NCBI GenBank assembly: GCA_963695175.1
Contig: CAVOGG010000009.1
Coordinates: 372,001 to 436,000, forward strand
Source of the DNA: Fodinibacter sp963695175
GTDB taxonomy: Bacteria; Actinomycetota; Actinomycetes; Actinomycetales; Dermatophilaceae
DNA length: 64,000 nucleotides
Direction of reading: 5' to 3'
In this document: positions 44,059-52,152 of the stretch, piece after piece
Layout of the letters: every line of letters starts with the position of its first letter
Position numbering within the stretch: position 1 is the stretch's first letter
Program-made: the position numbers and the translations under genes
Notes under the pieces: model-generated
The model's input: the letters and a program-made list of their open reading frames with translations, nothing else
Databases searched by the model: none
Told to the model about the DNA's origin: nothing

Positions 44059-44338
44059 CCGTTCCTCCCTTCGTCCGAGCCCTCCCGAGCCCTCCCCGAC
44101 CCGGTGCCAGTCTCTCATCGAGCCCGTCGCTCACTGCCAGGGGGCGGTCGACCGTCCGAGGGAGCCCGGCGGGCAGGGCCGCAGGCGATCGTCGGTACGG
44201 ATTCCGGTGCTCGGGCCCGGTTCTGGCCGCGGATTCCCTCGCTGGACCGGGGGATGTGGCGCACGTCTCGTCCGTGGGGCGTCCGGATGGTGAGAGGGGG
44301 GCTGACGGGTACTAGGACGTCCACGTACCGTCGAAGGC
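44059..44338. other. Intergenic region upstream of the glycosyltransferase; promoter of the leu leader at its right end
   Basis: 280 bases with no coding signal on either strand. At the right end CTGACG (44302-44307) and TACCGT (44326-44331), 18 bases apart, form a credible promoter reading right. Nothing else is evident. Confidence 0.5.
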
Positions 44339-44392
44339 ATGCAGCGGCTCGAGGTACTCATCCTCATTCCGAGCCGCGGCGAGGTCCGGTAG
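44339..44392 (+). CDS. Probable leaderless leader peptide upstream of leuB (17 residues, LEVLILI core)
   Basis: ATG at 44339 lies 7 bases after TACCGT, so transcription should start at or next to the start codon. The ORF encodes MQRLEVLILIPSRGEVR, with six Leu/Val/Ile residues in seven positions from residue 4, and stops at 44390-44392. A 7-bp hairpin (GCCGAGA/TCTCGGC, 44438-44455) follows, but no U-tract terminator comes directly after. The composition and position 350 bases before leuB suggest a branched-chain amino acid sensing leader. Confidence 0.6.
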   Translation: MQRLEVLILIPSRGEVR

Positions 44393-44515
44393 TCAGCACC
44401 CTCGCCGCGGAGATCCCGCGACGTCGCTGACCGGTTCGCCGAGACATCTCTCGGCTCGAGCCACCCGAACTTCACGATCGACCGGCCCCCGTGGCCGTGG
44501 AAGGCAGATGCGACG

Positions 44516-44611
44516 ATGAACGAGAACAGCACCCTCGACGAGGCCACCCTCGCCCGCCAGGCCCTGCAGGAGTCGATGGACCTGCGCGACCAGGGACACA
44601 GCGACGACTGA
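44516..44611 (+). CDS. Conserved-looking small protein, 31 residues
   Basis: ATG at 44516, with GGAAGG 11 bases upstream, opens MNENSTLDEATLARQALQES followed by MDLRDQGHSDD. All but one of its sense codons end in G or C, well above the level of the surrounding intergenic DNA, which supports real coding. The product is acidic and probably helical (residues 7-25), with no signal or membrane part. It lies between the leader peptide and the hairpin upstream of leuB. I do not recognise it. Confidence 0.55.
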   Translation: MNENSTLDEATLARQALQESMDLRDQGHSDD

Positions 44612-44670
44612 GTGACCGGGGTCCTACGCCCTGCGTGGGCCTGACCCGCGGGGTCACCCGCCCGCACGAC

Positions 44671-44705
44671 CGGCCGTCCCGCCCATCCACGGGCTGGGAC
44701 GGCCG
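44671..44705 (+). terminator. Strong hairpin between the 31-residue ORF and leuB
   Basis: CGGCCGTCCC (44671-44680) pairs perfectly with GGGACGGCCG (44696-44705), with inner GCCC/GGGC and a 6-base loop. There is no U-tract, but it precedes the separate leuB promoter by 24 bases and probably ends the leader transcript. Confidence 0.6.
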
Positions 44706-44741
44706 TCCGCATCCCGATACCTGCTCCCTAGGCTGGACACC

Positions 44742-45803
44742 ATGACCGAGACCGCATCGCCGTCCCTGGACATCGCCGTCATCGGTGGGGACGGCATCGG
44801 CCCCGAGGTCGTCGCCGAGGGCCTGAAGATCCTCGAGGCGGTCGTCGGCGCGGCCGGCCCGAAGGTCACCACGACCGAGTACGACCTCGGCGCGAAGCGC
44901 TGGCACGCCACCGGCGAGACCCTGCCCGACTCCGTGCTCGACGAGCTCAAGCAGCACGACGCCATCCTGCTCGGCGCCATCGGCGACCCGACCGTGCCGA
45001 GCGGAGTGCTCGAGCGGGGGGTGCTGCTGCCGCTGCGCTTCGCGATGGAGCACTACGTCAACCTGCGCCCCGCCAAGCTCTACCCCGGCGTGCTGAGCCC
45101 GCTGGCCGTCGAGCGGGTCGCCCCGAACGGCATCGACTTCGTCGTCGTGCGCGAGGGCACCGAGGGGCCCTACGTCGGCAACGGTGGCTCGCTGCGCACC
45201 GGCACCCCCAACGAGATCGCGACCGAGGTCAGCGTCAACACCCGCTTCGGTGTCGAGCGCGTCGTGCGTGACGCCTTCGCCCGCGCCCAGGCCCGCCCGC
45301 GCCGGCACCTCACCCTCGTGCACAAGCACAACGTGCTCACCCACGCCGGCCACCTGTGGCGGCGCACGGTCGAGGAGGTCGCCGTCGAGTTCCCGGACGT
45401 CGAGACCGCCTACCAGCACGTCGACGCGGCCACGATCTTCCTCGCCACCGACCCCGGTCGCTTCGACGTGATCGTCACCGACAACCTGTTCGGCGACATC
45501 ATCACCGACATCGCCGCGGCGATCGCGGGCGGCATCGGGCTCGCGGCCAGCGGCAACATCAACCCCGAGGGCCGCTACCCGAGCATGTTCGAGCCGGTGC
45601 ACGGCTCGGCGCCGGACATCGCCGGCCAGGGCAAGGCCGACCCCACCGCGACGATCCTGTCGGTCGGGATGCTGCTGGCCCACCTCGGGCGCGCCGCCGA
45701 GGCCGAGCGGGTGGAGCAGGCGGTGGCCGCCGACCTCGCCGAGCGTGGCAGTGCGCCGCGCTCCACGGTCGCTGTCGGTGACGCCATCGCCGCCCGTCTG
45801 TGA
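44742..45803 (+). CDS. leuB: 3-isopropylmalate dehydrogenase
   Basis: A 353-residue member of the beta-decarboxylating dehydrogenases that oxidises 3-isopropylmalate in leucine synthesis; with CimA in the cell it can also act on methylmalate for isoleucine. It shows AVIGGDGIGPEVVAEGLKIL at the start, VVREGTEGPYVGNGG (substrate loop), VHKHNVLTHAG (catalytic Lys), VTDNLFGDIITDIAAAIAGG (metal Asp residues) and FEPVHGSAPDIAGQGKADP (NAD-binding). TAGGCT at 44729-44734 lies 7 bases before ATG 44742, so leuB has its own leaderless promoter. Confidence 0.97.
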   Translation: MTETASPSLDIAVIGGDGIGPEVVAEGLKILEAVVGAAGPKVTTTEYDLGAKRWHATGETLPDSVLDELKQHDAILLGAIGDPTVPSGVLERGVLLPLRFAMEHYVNLRPAKLYPGVLSPLAVERVAPNGIDFVVVREGTEGPYVGNGGSLRTGTPNEIATEVSVNTRFGVERVVRDAFARAQARPRRHLTLVHKHNVLTHAGHLWRRTVEEVAVEFPDVETAYQHVDAATIFLATDPGRFDVIVTDNLFGDIITDIAAAIAGGIGLAASGNINPEGRYPSMFEPVHGSAPDIAGQGKADPTATILSVGMLLAHLGRAAEAERVEQAVAADLAERGSAPRSTVAVGDAIAARL

Positions 45804-45870
45804 CCGCGCCCGAGCACGGGTAGCCTTCGCGGGTAGCACTGACGCTCCCGAGGAAAGGACCACGAGTCCC

Positions 45871-46965
45871 ATGAGCCTGACCTTCGACCTCCACCGCAAC
45901 CCCACGACCGCGAGCGACGAGCGACGTGCCGCGATCCACGCCAACCCGGGGTTCGGGGTCTTCTTCACCGACCACATGGCGCGTGCGGTGTGGACCAAGA
46001 GCGGTGGCTGGGGCGACGGACGGGTCGAGCCCTACGGCCCGATCCAGCTGATGCCGAGCGCCGCGGTGCTGCACTACGCCCAGGAGATCTTCGAGGGCCT
46101 GAAGGCCTACCGGCACGCCGACGGCTCGGTCTGGTCGTTCCGCCCCGAGGCCAACGCCGAGCGGATGCAGCGCAGCGCCCGCCGCCTGGCGCTGCCCGAG
46201 CTGCCGACCGACGACTTCGTCGCGTCGCTGCGCGCCCTGGTGGAGGTCGACAAGGCGTGGGTGCCGCCGGCCGGCACCGGTGAGACCAGCCTGTACCTGC
46301 GGCCGTTCATGTACGCCTCGGAGGCCTTCCTCGGCGTGCGCCCGGCGAACGAGGTCACCTACTGCCTGATCGCCTCGCCGGCCGGGGCCTACTTCGCCGG
46401 CGGGCTGAAGCCGGTGACCCTCTGGATCTCCCAGCACTACGCCCGCGCCGGCGCCGGCGGCACCGGCGCCGCGAAGACCGGCGGCAACTACGCCTCGTCC
46501 CTCGCGGGCCAGCTCGAGGGCATCGAGAACGGCTGCGACCAGGCCGTCTTCCTCGACTCCTCGACGCAGACCTACATCGAGGAGCTCGGCGGGATGAACC
46601 TGTTCTTCGTCACGCGCGACAACCGCCTGGTGACCCCCGAGCTCACCGGCTCGATCCTCGAGGGCGTCACCCGCAGCTCGATCCTCGAGCTGGCCAAGGG
46701 CCTCGGGCTGGAGCCGGAGGAGCGCCGCATCCCGATCCAGGAGTGGAAGGACGGCGTGGCGAGCGGCGAGATCCGCGAGATCTTCGCCTGCGGCACGGCC
46801 GCCGTGGTCACCCCGGTCGGCGAGCTGCGCTGGGAGGGCGGGTCCGCGCCCTCGACCGCGGGGGAGGGCGGTGGCGAGGTCACCAACACCATCCGCGGGG
46901 CCCTGCTCGACATCCAGTACGGCCGCGCCGACGACAGCCACGGGTGGTTGACCCGGCTCGCGTGA
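45871..46965 (+). CDS. ilvE: Branched-chain amino acid aminotransferase
   Basis: A 364-residue fold-type IV PLP enzyme that carries out the last step of valine, leucine and isoleucine synthesis. It shows MPSAAVLHYAQEIFEGLKAYRH, SLYLRPFMYASEAFLGVRPA, the PLP lysine in AAKTGGNYASSLAGQLEG, EELGGMNLFFV (Glu of the active site), and GTAAVVTPVGELRWEGG. AGGAAAGGA stands upstream of ATG 45871; the 42 codons of the longer frame do not match the family. It follows leuB by 67 bases and may also be read from it. Confidence 0.97.
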   Translation: MSLTFDLHRNPTTASDERRAAIHANPGFGVFFTDHMARAVWTKSGGWGDGRVEPYGPIQLMPSAAVLHYAQEIFEGLKAYRHADGSVWSFRPEANAERMQRSARRLALPELPTDDFVASLRALVEVDKAWVPPAGTGETSLYLRPFMYASEAFLGVRPANEVTYCLIASPAGAYFAGGLKPVTLWISQHYARAGAGGTGAAKTGGNYASSLAGQLEGIENGCDQAVFLDSSTQTYIEELGGMNLFFVTRDNRLVTPELTGSILEGVTRSSILELAKGLGLEPEERRIPIQEWKDGVASGEIREIFACGTAAVVTPVGELRWEGGSAPSTAGEGGGEVTNTIRGALLDIQYGRADDSHGWLTRLA

Positions 46966-46970
46966 CTAAA

Positions 46971-46986
46971 GGTTCACATGCGAACC
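46971..46986. promoter_or_regulatory. Candidate GntR/FadR operator
   Basis: GGTTC-A-CATG-C-GAACC at 46971-46986 is a 16-bp palindrome broken only by one non-complementary pair. It overlaps a possible -35 (TTCACA, 46973) 18 bases from the -10 CATACT (46997-47002), upstream of the GntR gene and its operon. Autoregulation is likely. Confidence 0.65.
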
Positions 46987-47009
46987 ATTTACACGGCATA
47001 CTCGCTCGC

Positions 47010-47756
47010 ATGACCCCGGAGCAGTCGCGCTCGCAGCCCTCACGGCTGCCGGATGCCGTGCTTCGCCCGGCGGTCGGCAACGTCTTCGAGACCACCGTCG
47101 AGCAGCTCGCCACCGCCATCCGGCTGGGCGTCTTCGTCGCCGGCGAGCAGCTTCCGGCCGAGCGCGACCTCGCCGAGCGGCTGGGTGTCTCGCGCAACAC
47201 CCTGCGCGAGGCGATCGCCGCGCTGCGCGACGCCGGCCTGGTCACGACCCGGCGCGGCCGCGGTGGCGGCACGGTCGTGACCTATGCCGGTCGCGGCAAC
47301 GGCGACGAGCCCGCCGTGCTGGACGGGCCACCGGTGCGCACCGGCGCCGCCCTGGAGGACGCCCTGGACTTCCGCCGGGTCGTCGAGCCGGGCAGCGCCA
47401 GGCTCGCGGCCACCAGGCCGCTCTCGGGCGACCAGCGCGACTGGCTCAGCGAGTCGTGCCGCGCGGTGCGCGAGGCCGACATCGACAGCCACCGGATCGC
47501 CGACTCCCGGCTGCACCTGGCCATCGCCACCCTCACCGGCTCGCCGATGGTGGTCGAGGCGGTAACCCGGGCACAGGCTGCGCTCGGCGAGCTGCTCGGC
47601 CAGATCCCCGTGCTGCGCATCAACATCGAGCACTCCCACCAGCAGCACGAGGCGGTGGTCGCGGCGATCCTCGCCGGTGACCCCGACACGGCCCGCACGA
47701 CCATGGAGGAGCACTGCGACGCCACGTCCGCGCTCCTGCGTGGACTCATCGGATAG
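47010..47756 (+). CDS. FadR-subfamily GntR transcriptional regulator
   Basis: A 248-residue protein. Its N-terminal winged helix (VEQLATAIRLGVFVAGEQLP, ERDLAERLGVSRNTLREAIAALRDAGLVTTRRGRGGGT) is followed by an all-helical FCD ligand domain (residues about 90-245) with the metal/ligand residues of the family in SHRIADSRLHLAIATLTG and IEHSHQQHEAVVAAILAGD. It is the first gene of the gamma-glutamylation operon and probably represses it until a pathway intermediate binds. ATG at 47010 lies 7 bases after CATACT (leaderless). Similar regulators sit in front of polyamine-use genes in other actinobacteria. Confidence 0.9.
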   Translation: MTPEQSRSQPSRLPDAVLRPAVGNVFETTVEQLATAIRLGVFVAGEQLPAERDLAERLGVSRNTLREAIAALRDAGLVTTRRGRGGGTVVTYAGRGNGDEPAVLDGPPVRTGAALEDALDFRRVVEPGSARLAATRPLSGDQRDWLSESCRAVREADIDSHRIADSRLHLAIATLTGSPMVVEAVTRAQAALGELLGQIPVLRINIEHSHQQHEAVVAAILAGDPDTARTTMEEHCDATSALLRGLIG

Positions 47757-47773
47757 CGACACGAAGGAGCACC

Positions 47774-49159
47774 ATGCCGAGCTCGATGCACCCGGGGGGA
47801 CCCCCGCCGTTCACCGTCGACCAGCTGCGCGCGGCGGTCCTGGCGGGCGAGGTCGACACGGTCATCGTCGCCTTCACCGACATGCAGGGGCGCCTGCAGG
47901 GCAAGCGGCTGCACGGCCAGTTCTTCATCGACCACGTGCTCGAGCACGGCACCGAGGGGTGCAACTACCTCCTCGCGGTCGACGTCGACATGAACACCGT
48001 CGACGGCTACGCGATGTCGTCGTGGGAGCGTGGCTACGGGGACATGTTCTTCGAGATGGACCTCACGACGCTGCGGCACACCCCGGGCCACCCGGCGTCG
48101 GTGACCATCCAGAGCGACCTCACCTGGCTCGACGGCAGCGGCGAGGTCGTGCAGTCGCCGCGTTCCATCCTCAAGCGCCAGGTCGCCGCGGCCGAGGCCG
48201 ACGGCTACGCCGCGTTCGCCGGCACCGAGCTCGAGTTCATCCTCTTCGAGCAGTCCTACGAGGACGCCTGGGACCGTCGTTACCAGGGGCTGACCGGCGC
48301 CAACCGGTACAACGTCGACTACTCGATCCTCGGCGGCAGCAAGGTCGAGCCGGTGCTGCGCGAGATCCGCAACGAGATGTACGCCGCCGGCATGAACGTG
48401 GAGTCGGCCAAGGGCGAGTGCAACTTCGGCCAGCACGAGATCGGCTTCCTCTTCGACGGGGTCGTGCGCACCTGCGACAACCACGCGGTCTACAAGACCG
48501 GGGCCAAGGAGATCGCGGCGCGTCACGGTCAGTCGCTCACCTTCATGGCGAAGTTCGACCAGCGCGAGGGCAACTCGTGCCACATCCACCTCTCCCTGCG
48601 CGGCACCGACGGCGAGGTCGTCTTCGCCGACGACGACCGGGACGGCGGGCGCAGCGAGCTGTTCGACCAGTTCATGGCCGGGCTGCTCGCGACGATGCGC
48701 GAGCTGACCTACTTCTACGCACCGAACATCAACTCCTACAAGCGTTTCGCCGCCGGCTCGTTCGCGCCGACCGCCGTCGCCTGGGGCACGGACAACCGCA
48801 CCTGCGCCCTGCGGGTCGTCGGCCACGGGTCCGGGCTGCGCGTCGAGAACCGTCTGCCCGGCGGTGACGTCAACCCCTACCTGGCCGTCGCGGCGATGAT
48901 GGCCGGCGGGCTGCACGGCATCCGGGAAGGGCTGGAGCTGCCGCCCGTGTGCGAGGGCAACGCCTACGTGGGCGACTACGAGCACGTGCCCGGCACCCTG
49001 GCCGAGGCCCGCGACCTCCTCGCGGGCAGCGCCATCGCCCGCGAGGCCTTCGGCGACGACGTCGTCGACCACTACGTCAACGCTGCGGACGTCGAGATCG
49101 CGGCCTTCAACGCCGCGGTCACCGACTGGGAACGCGTCCGCGGCTTCGAGAGGCTGTGA
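47774..49159 (+). CDS. Glutamine synthetase-like gamma-glutamyl-amine ligase (GlnA3/PuuA type)
   Basis: A 461-residue glutamine synthetase-fold ligase. The catalytic residues are kept: GTELEFILFE (first metal glutamates), GECNFGQHEIGFLF, GNSCHIHLSLRG (ATP His) and LRVENRLPGGDVNPYLAVAAM (arginine ring). The tyrosine adenylylation site of true GlnA is missing. Its neighbours are an aldehyde dehydrogenase, an SDR and a gamma-glutamyl-GABA hydrolase, so it likely gamma-glutamylates an amine such as putrescine, another polyamine or ethanolamine rather than making glutamine for biosynthesis. AAGGAG stands 7 bases before ATG 47774; spacing to the regulator is 17 bases. Confidence 0.88.
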   Translation: MPSSMHPGGPPPFTVDQLRAAVLAGEVDTVIVAFTDMQGRLQGKRLHGQFFIDHVLEHGTEGCNYLLAVDVDMNTVDGYAMSSWERGYGDMFFEMDLTTLRHTPGHPASVTIQSDLTWLDGSGEVVQSPRSILKRQVAAAEADGYAAFAGTELEFILFEQSYEDAWDRRYQGLTGANRYNVDYSILGGSKVEPVLREIRNEMYAAGMNVESAKGECNFGQHEIGFLFDGVVRTCDNHAVYKTGAKEIAARHGQSLTFMAKFDQREGNSCHIHLSLRGTDGEVVFADDDRDGGRSELFDQFMAGLLATMRELTYFYAPNINSYKRFAAGSFAPTAVAWGTDNRTCALRVVGHGSGLRVENRLPGGDVNPYLAVAAMMAGGLHGIREGLELPPVCEGNAYVGDYEHVPGTLAEARDLLAGSAIAREAFGDDVVDHYVNAADVEIAAFNAAVTDWERVRGFERL

Positions 49160-49169
49160 CACCACCCTG

Positions 49170-50565
49170 ATGAGCACCACCTACGCACACGACGTCGTCA
49201 ACCCCGCCACCGAGCAGGTCGTCACCACGATCGACCTCGTCGGCCTCGAGGAGACGGATGCCGCCATCGCCCGCGCCGTCGAGGTCGGGCCCGCCTGGCG
49301 AGCGGTGAGCCCGGCCGACCGGGGCATGCTCCTGCGCCGGTTCGCCGACGCGGTCGAGGCCTCCACCGCCGAGCTCGCCGCCCTCGAGGTCGCCAACTCC
49401 GGCCACACCATCGGCAACGCCCGCTGGGAGGTCGGCAACGTCGTCAACGTGCTGCGCTACTTCTCGGCAGCGCCCGAGCGCCTCTTCGGCCGGCAGATCC
49501 CGGTCGCCGGCGGCCTCGACGTCACGTTCAAGGAGCCGCTGGGCGTCGTCTCGGTGATCGTGCCCTGGAACTTCCCGATGCCGATCGCCGGCTGGGGCTT
49601 CGCCCCCGCGCTGGCCGCCGGCAACACGGTGGTGCTCAAGCCTGCCGAGCTGACGCCGCTCACCGCGATGCTCATCGGGCAGCTGGCCCTGGACGCCGGC
49701 ATCCCCGAGGGCGTCTTCACCGTGCTCCCCGGGAAGGGGTCGGTCGTGGGTGAGCGGTTCGTCACCCACCCCGACGTGCGCAAGGTCTGCTTCACCGGGT
49801 CGACCGCGGTCGGCCAGGGCATCATGCGCAAGGCCGCCGACCAGCTCAAGCGGGTGACCCTCGAGCTCGGCGGGAAGTCGGCGAACATCGTCTTCGCCGA
49901 CGCCGACCTCGACACCGCGGCGTCCTCCGCCCCGATGAGCTTCCTCGACAACGCCGGCCAGGACTGCTGCGCCCGTACCCGGATCCTGGTGCAGCGCAGC
50001 GTGTTCGACGCCTTCATGGAGCGCTTCGAGCGGGCCCTCACGAGCGTCGTCGTCGGGGACCCCGGCGACGAGGCGACCCAGATGGGTCCCCTCGTGTCCT
50101 CCGGTCAGCGCGATGCCGTGCGCGGCTTCGTCGAGGGGGCCGAGGATGCCGGCCACCCGGCCGTCGACGTCGCCTTCCGGGGCTCCGCCCCCGAAGGGTG
50201 CCGGCTGGTGGTACCCCCCGACCGTGGTGCTGCCCAGCGGCACCGACGACCGGGTGTGGCGCGAGGAGGTCTTCGGGCCGGTCGTGGCGGTCATGCCCTT
50301 CGACGACGAGGCCGACGCGGTCGCCAAGGCCAACGACACGGCCTACGGCCTGTCGGGGTCGATCTGGACGCGTGACGTCGGTCGCGCCATCCGGGTGGCC
50401 CGTGGCGTCGAGGCCGGGAACCTCTCGGTCAACAGCCACAGCTCGGTGCGCTACTCGACGCCGTTCGGCGGCTTCAAGGCGAGCGGCATCGGCCGTGAGC
50501 TGGGCCCCGACGCGCTCGACGCGTTCACCGAGGTCAAGAACGTCTTCATCAGCACCGAGGCATAG
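49170..50565 (+). pseudogene. Aldehyde dehydrogenase of the gamma-glutamyl-amine pathway, one frameshift
   Basis: The ALDH fold reads from ATG 49170: VVSVIVPWNFPMPIAGWGFAP, GNTVVLKPAELTPLTA (NAD site), FTGSTAVGQGIM, the catalytic Glu in VTLELGGKSANIVFADADLD and the nucleophile in NAGQDCCARTRILVQ. One extra base in 50196-50199 (GAA-GGG-T-GCC) breaks it; from 50200 the next frame reads AGWWYPPTVVLPSGTDDRVW, then EEVFGPVVAVMPFD and a normal end at 50565. The repaired protein has about 464 residues. It should oxidise the gamma-glutamyl-aminoaldehyde. The same single-base gain as in gatB and tspO suggests a sequence error. Confidence 0.88.
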
Positions 50566-50574
50566 GAGATCAGC

Positions 50575-51342
50575 ATGGCAGGCAGGCTCGAGGGCAAGGT
50601 CGCGGTCGTCACCGGTGGCTGCTCCGGCATCGGGTTGGCGACGGTTCGGCGGTTCGCGCAGGAGGGGGCGACCGTCGTCGTCGCCGACCTCAACGACGAG
50701 GCGGGGGAGGCGCTGGCCGCGGAGGTCGGTGGGGCCTACGTGCACACCGACGTGGCGAGCAAGGAGGACGTCGACCGACTGTTCGCGACCGCCGTCGAGA
50801 AGTACGGCAAGCTCGACATCGCGTTCAACAACGCAGGCATCAGCCCGCCCGACGACGACTCGATCCTCAACACCGACCTCGACGCGTGGCGTCGGGTCCA
50901 GGAGGTCAACCTGACCTCGGTCTACCTGTGCTGCAAGGCGGCCCTGCCCTACATGATCGAGCAGAAGTCGGGCTCGATCATCAACACCGCGAGCTTCGTC
51001 GCCGTCATGGGCGCCGCCACGTCGCAGATCTCGTACTCGGCGTCCAAGGGTGGGGTGCTCGCCATGACCCGCGAGCTCGGCGTGCAGTTCGCGCGCGAGG
51101 GCATCCGGGTCAACGCCCTGTGCCCCGGCCCGGTCAACACCCCGCTGCTCAAGGAGCTGTTCGCCGCGGACGCCGAGCGGGCCGCCAGGCGCCTGGTGCA
51201 CGTGCCGATGGGTCGCTTCGGCGAGCCCGAGGAGATGGCGAACGCCGTGCTGTTCCTGGCGTCTGACGAGTCCAGCTTCATGACCGCCTCGACGTTCCTC
51301 GTCGACGGTGGCATCTCTGGCGCGTACGTGACGCCTCTGTAA
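50575..51342 (+). CDS. SDR family oxidoreductase (3-oxoacyl reductase-like)
   Basis: A 255-residue classical SDR. The cofactor loop is VTGGCSGIGLATVRRFA; an acidic residue after beta-2 (VVVADLND) favours NAD. FNNAGISPPDDDSI carries the NAG motif, and the Ser-Tyr-Lys triad is in TASFVAVMGAATSQISYSASKGG. The C-terminal RFGEPEEMANAVLFLASDESSFMTAS block (key part FGEPEEMANAVLFLASDE) is typical. It lies inside the gamma-glutamyl-amine operon where other pathways have an amine oxidase, and may handle an alcohol or aldehyde intermediate. AGGAG lies 7 bases before ATG 50575. Confidence 0.9.
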   Translation: MAGRLEGKVAVVTGGCSGIGLATVRRFAQEGATVVVADLNDEAGEALAAEVGGAYVHTDVASKEDVDRLFATAVEKYGKLDIAFNNAGISPPDDDSILNTDLDAWRRVQEVNLTSVYLCCKAALPYMIEQKSGSIINTASFVAVMGAATSQISYSASKGGVLAMTRELGVQFAREGIRVNALCPGPVNTPLLKELFAADAERAARRLVHVPMGRFGEPEEMANAVLFLASDESSFMTASTFLVDGGISGAYVTPL

Positions 51343-51356
51343 GGGTGGTGGGTGTC

Positions 51357-52115
51357 ATGAGCCAGCATGCGTCGCGCCCGGTCATCGGCGTCTCGGCCTA
51401 CGTCGAGCCGGTCGACCGCTCGGTCTGGGTCCAGCAGCACAGCGCCGTGCTCCCGTACCGGTACGTCGACCACATCGAGCGCGCCGGCGCGATCGCCGTC
51501 ATCCTGCCGCCGCGTCACGACGCCGACGACGACATGGCGGATGCCGTGCTCGCCCGGCTCGACGGTCTCGTCATCGCCGGCGGGGCGGACGTCGAGGCCG
51601 TGCACTACGACGCTGAGCCACACCCGACGTCGCAGGCACCGCGCGCCGACCGCGACGCGTGGGAGCTCGCCCTGTCGCGCATGTCCGACGAGCGGGATCT
51701 CCCGGTGCTGGGGATCTGCCGGGGGATGCAGGTCATGGCCGTGGCGGCGGGCGCAGCGCTCGTCCAGCACGTGCCCGACGTCGTGGGTCATGAGGCGCAC
51801 CTGCCGCGGCCGGGGGAGTACTCCTTCCACCACGCCACGCCCGTCGCCGGCACGCTCCTCGCCGAGCTCCTCGGCACCGACCCCCTCGAGGTGCCGACCT
51901 ACCACCACCAGGCCGTGCACCCGGAGTCGCTGGAGGGCACGGTCTACCGACCGTCCGCGTGGCACGCCGACGGCACGCTCGAGGCGATGGAGGACCCCAC
52001 GGCGGGCTTCCGGATCGCGGTGCAGTGGCACCCCGAGGCGGGTGACGACGGGCGCCTGTTCGAGGCGCTCGTGGCGGCGGCAACAGGGCGTCGGGCGTCC
52101 GACGCGCGATCGTAA
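51357..52115 (+). CDS. Gamma-glutamyl-gamma-aminobutyrate hydrolase family protein (PuuD-like)
   Basis: A 252-residue class I glutamine amidotransferase-like hydrolase (peptidase C26). The nucleophile elbow is VLGICRGMQVMAVAAG near residue 120, and the His and Glu of the triad are in VQWHPEAGDDGRLF near the C-terminus. GLVIAGGADVEAVHY and YHHQAVHPESL are also family blocks. It should release glutamate from the gamma-glutamylated product, closing the pathway begun by the glutamine synthetase-like ligase. ATG at 51357 is used; GTG at 51345 is in frame. It follows the SDR by 14 bases. Confidence 0.9.
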   Translation: MSQHASRPVIGVSAYVEPVDRSVWVQQHSAVLPYRYVDHIERAGAIAVILPPRHDADDDMADAVLARLDGLVIAGGADVEAVHYDAEPHPTSQAPRADRDAWELALSRMSDERDLPVLGICRGMQVMAVAAGAALVQHVPDVVGHEAHLPRPGEYSFHHATPVAGTLLAELLGTDPLEVPTYHHQAVHPESLEGTVYRPSAWHADGTLEAMEDPTAGFRIAVQWHPEAGDDGRLFEALVAAATGRRASDARS

Positions 52116-52152
52116 GGCGCCGGTGTGGACCAGCCGGGGTGACAATCAACCG

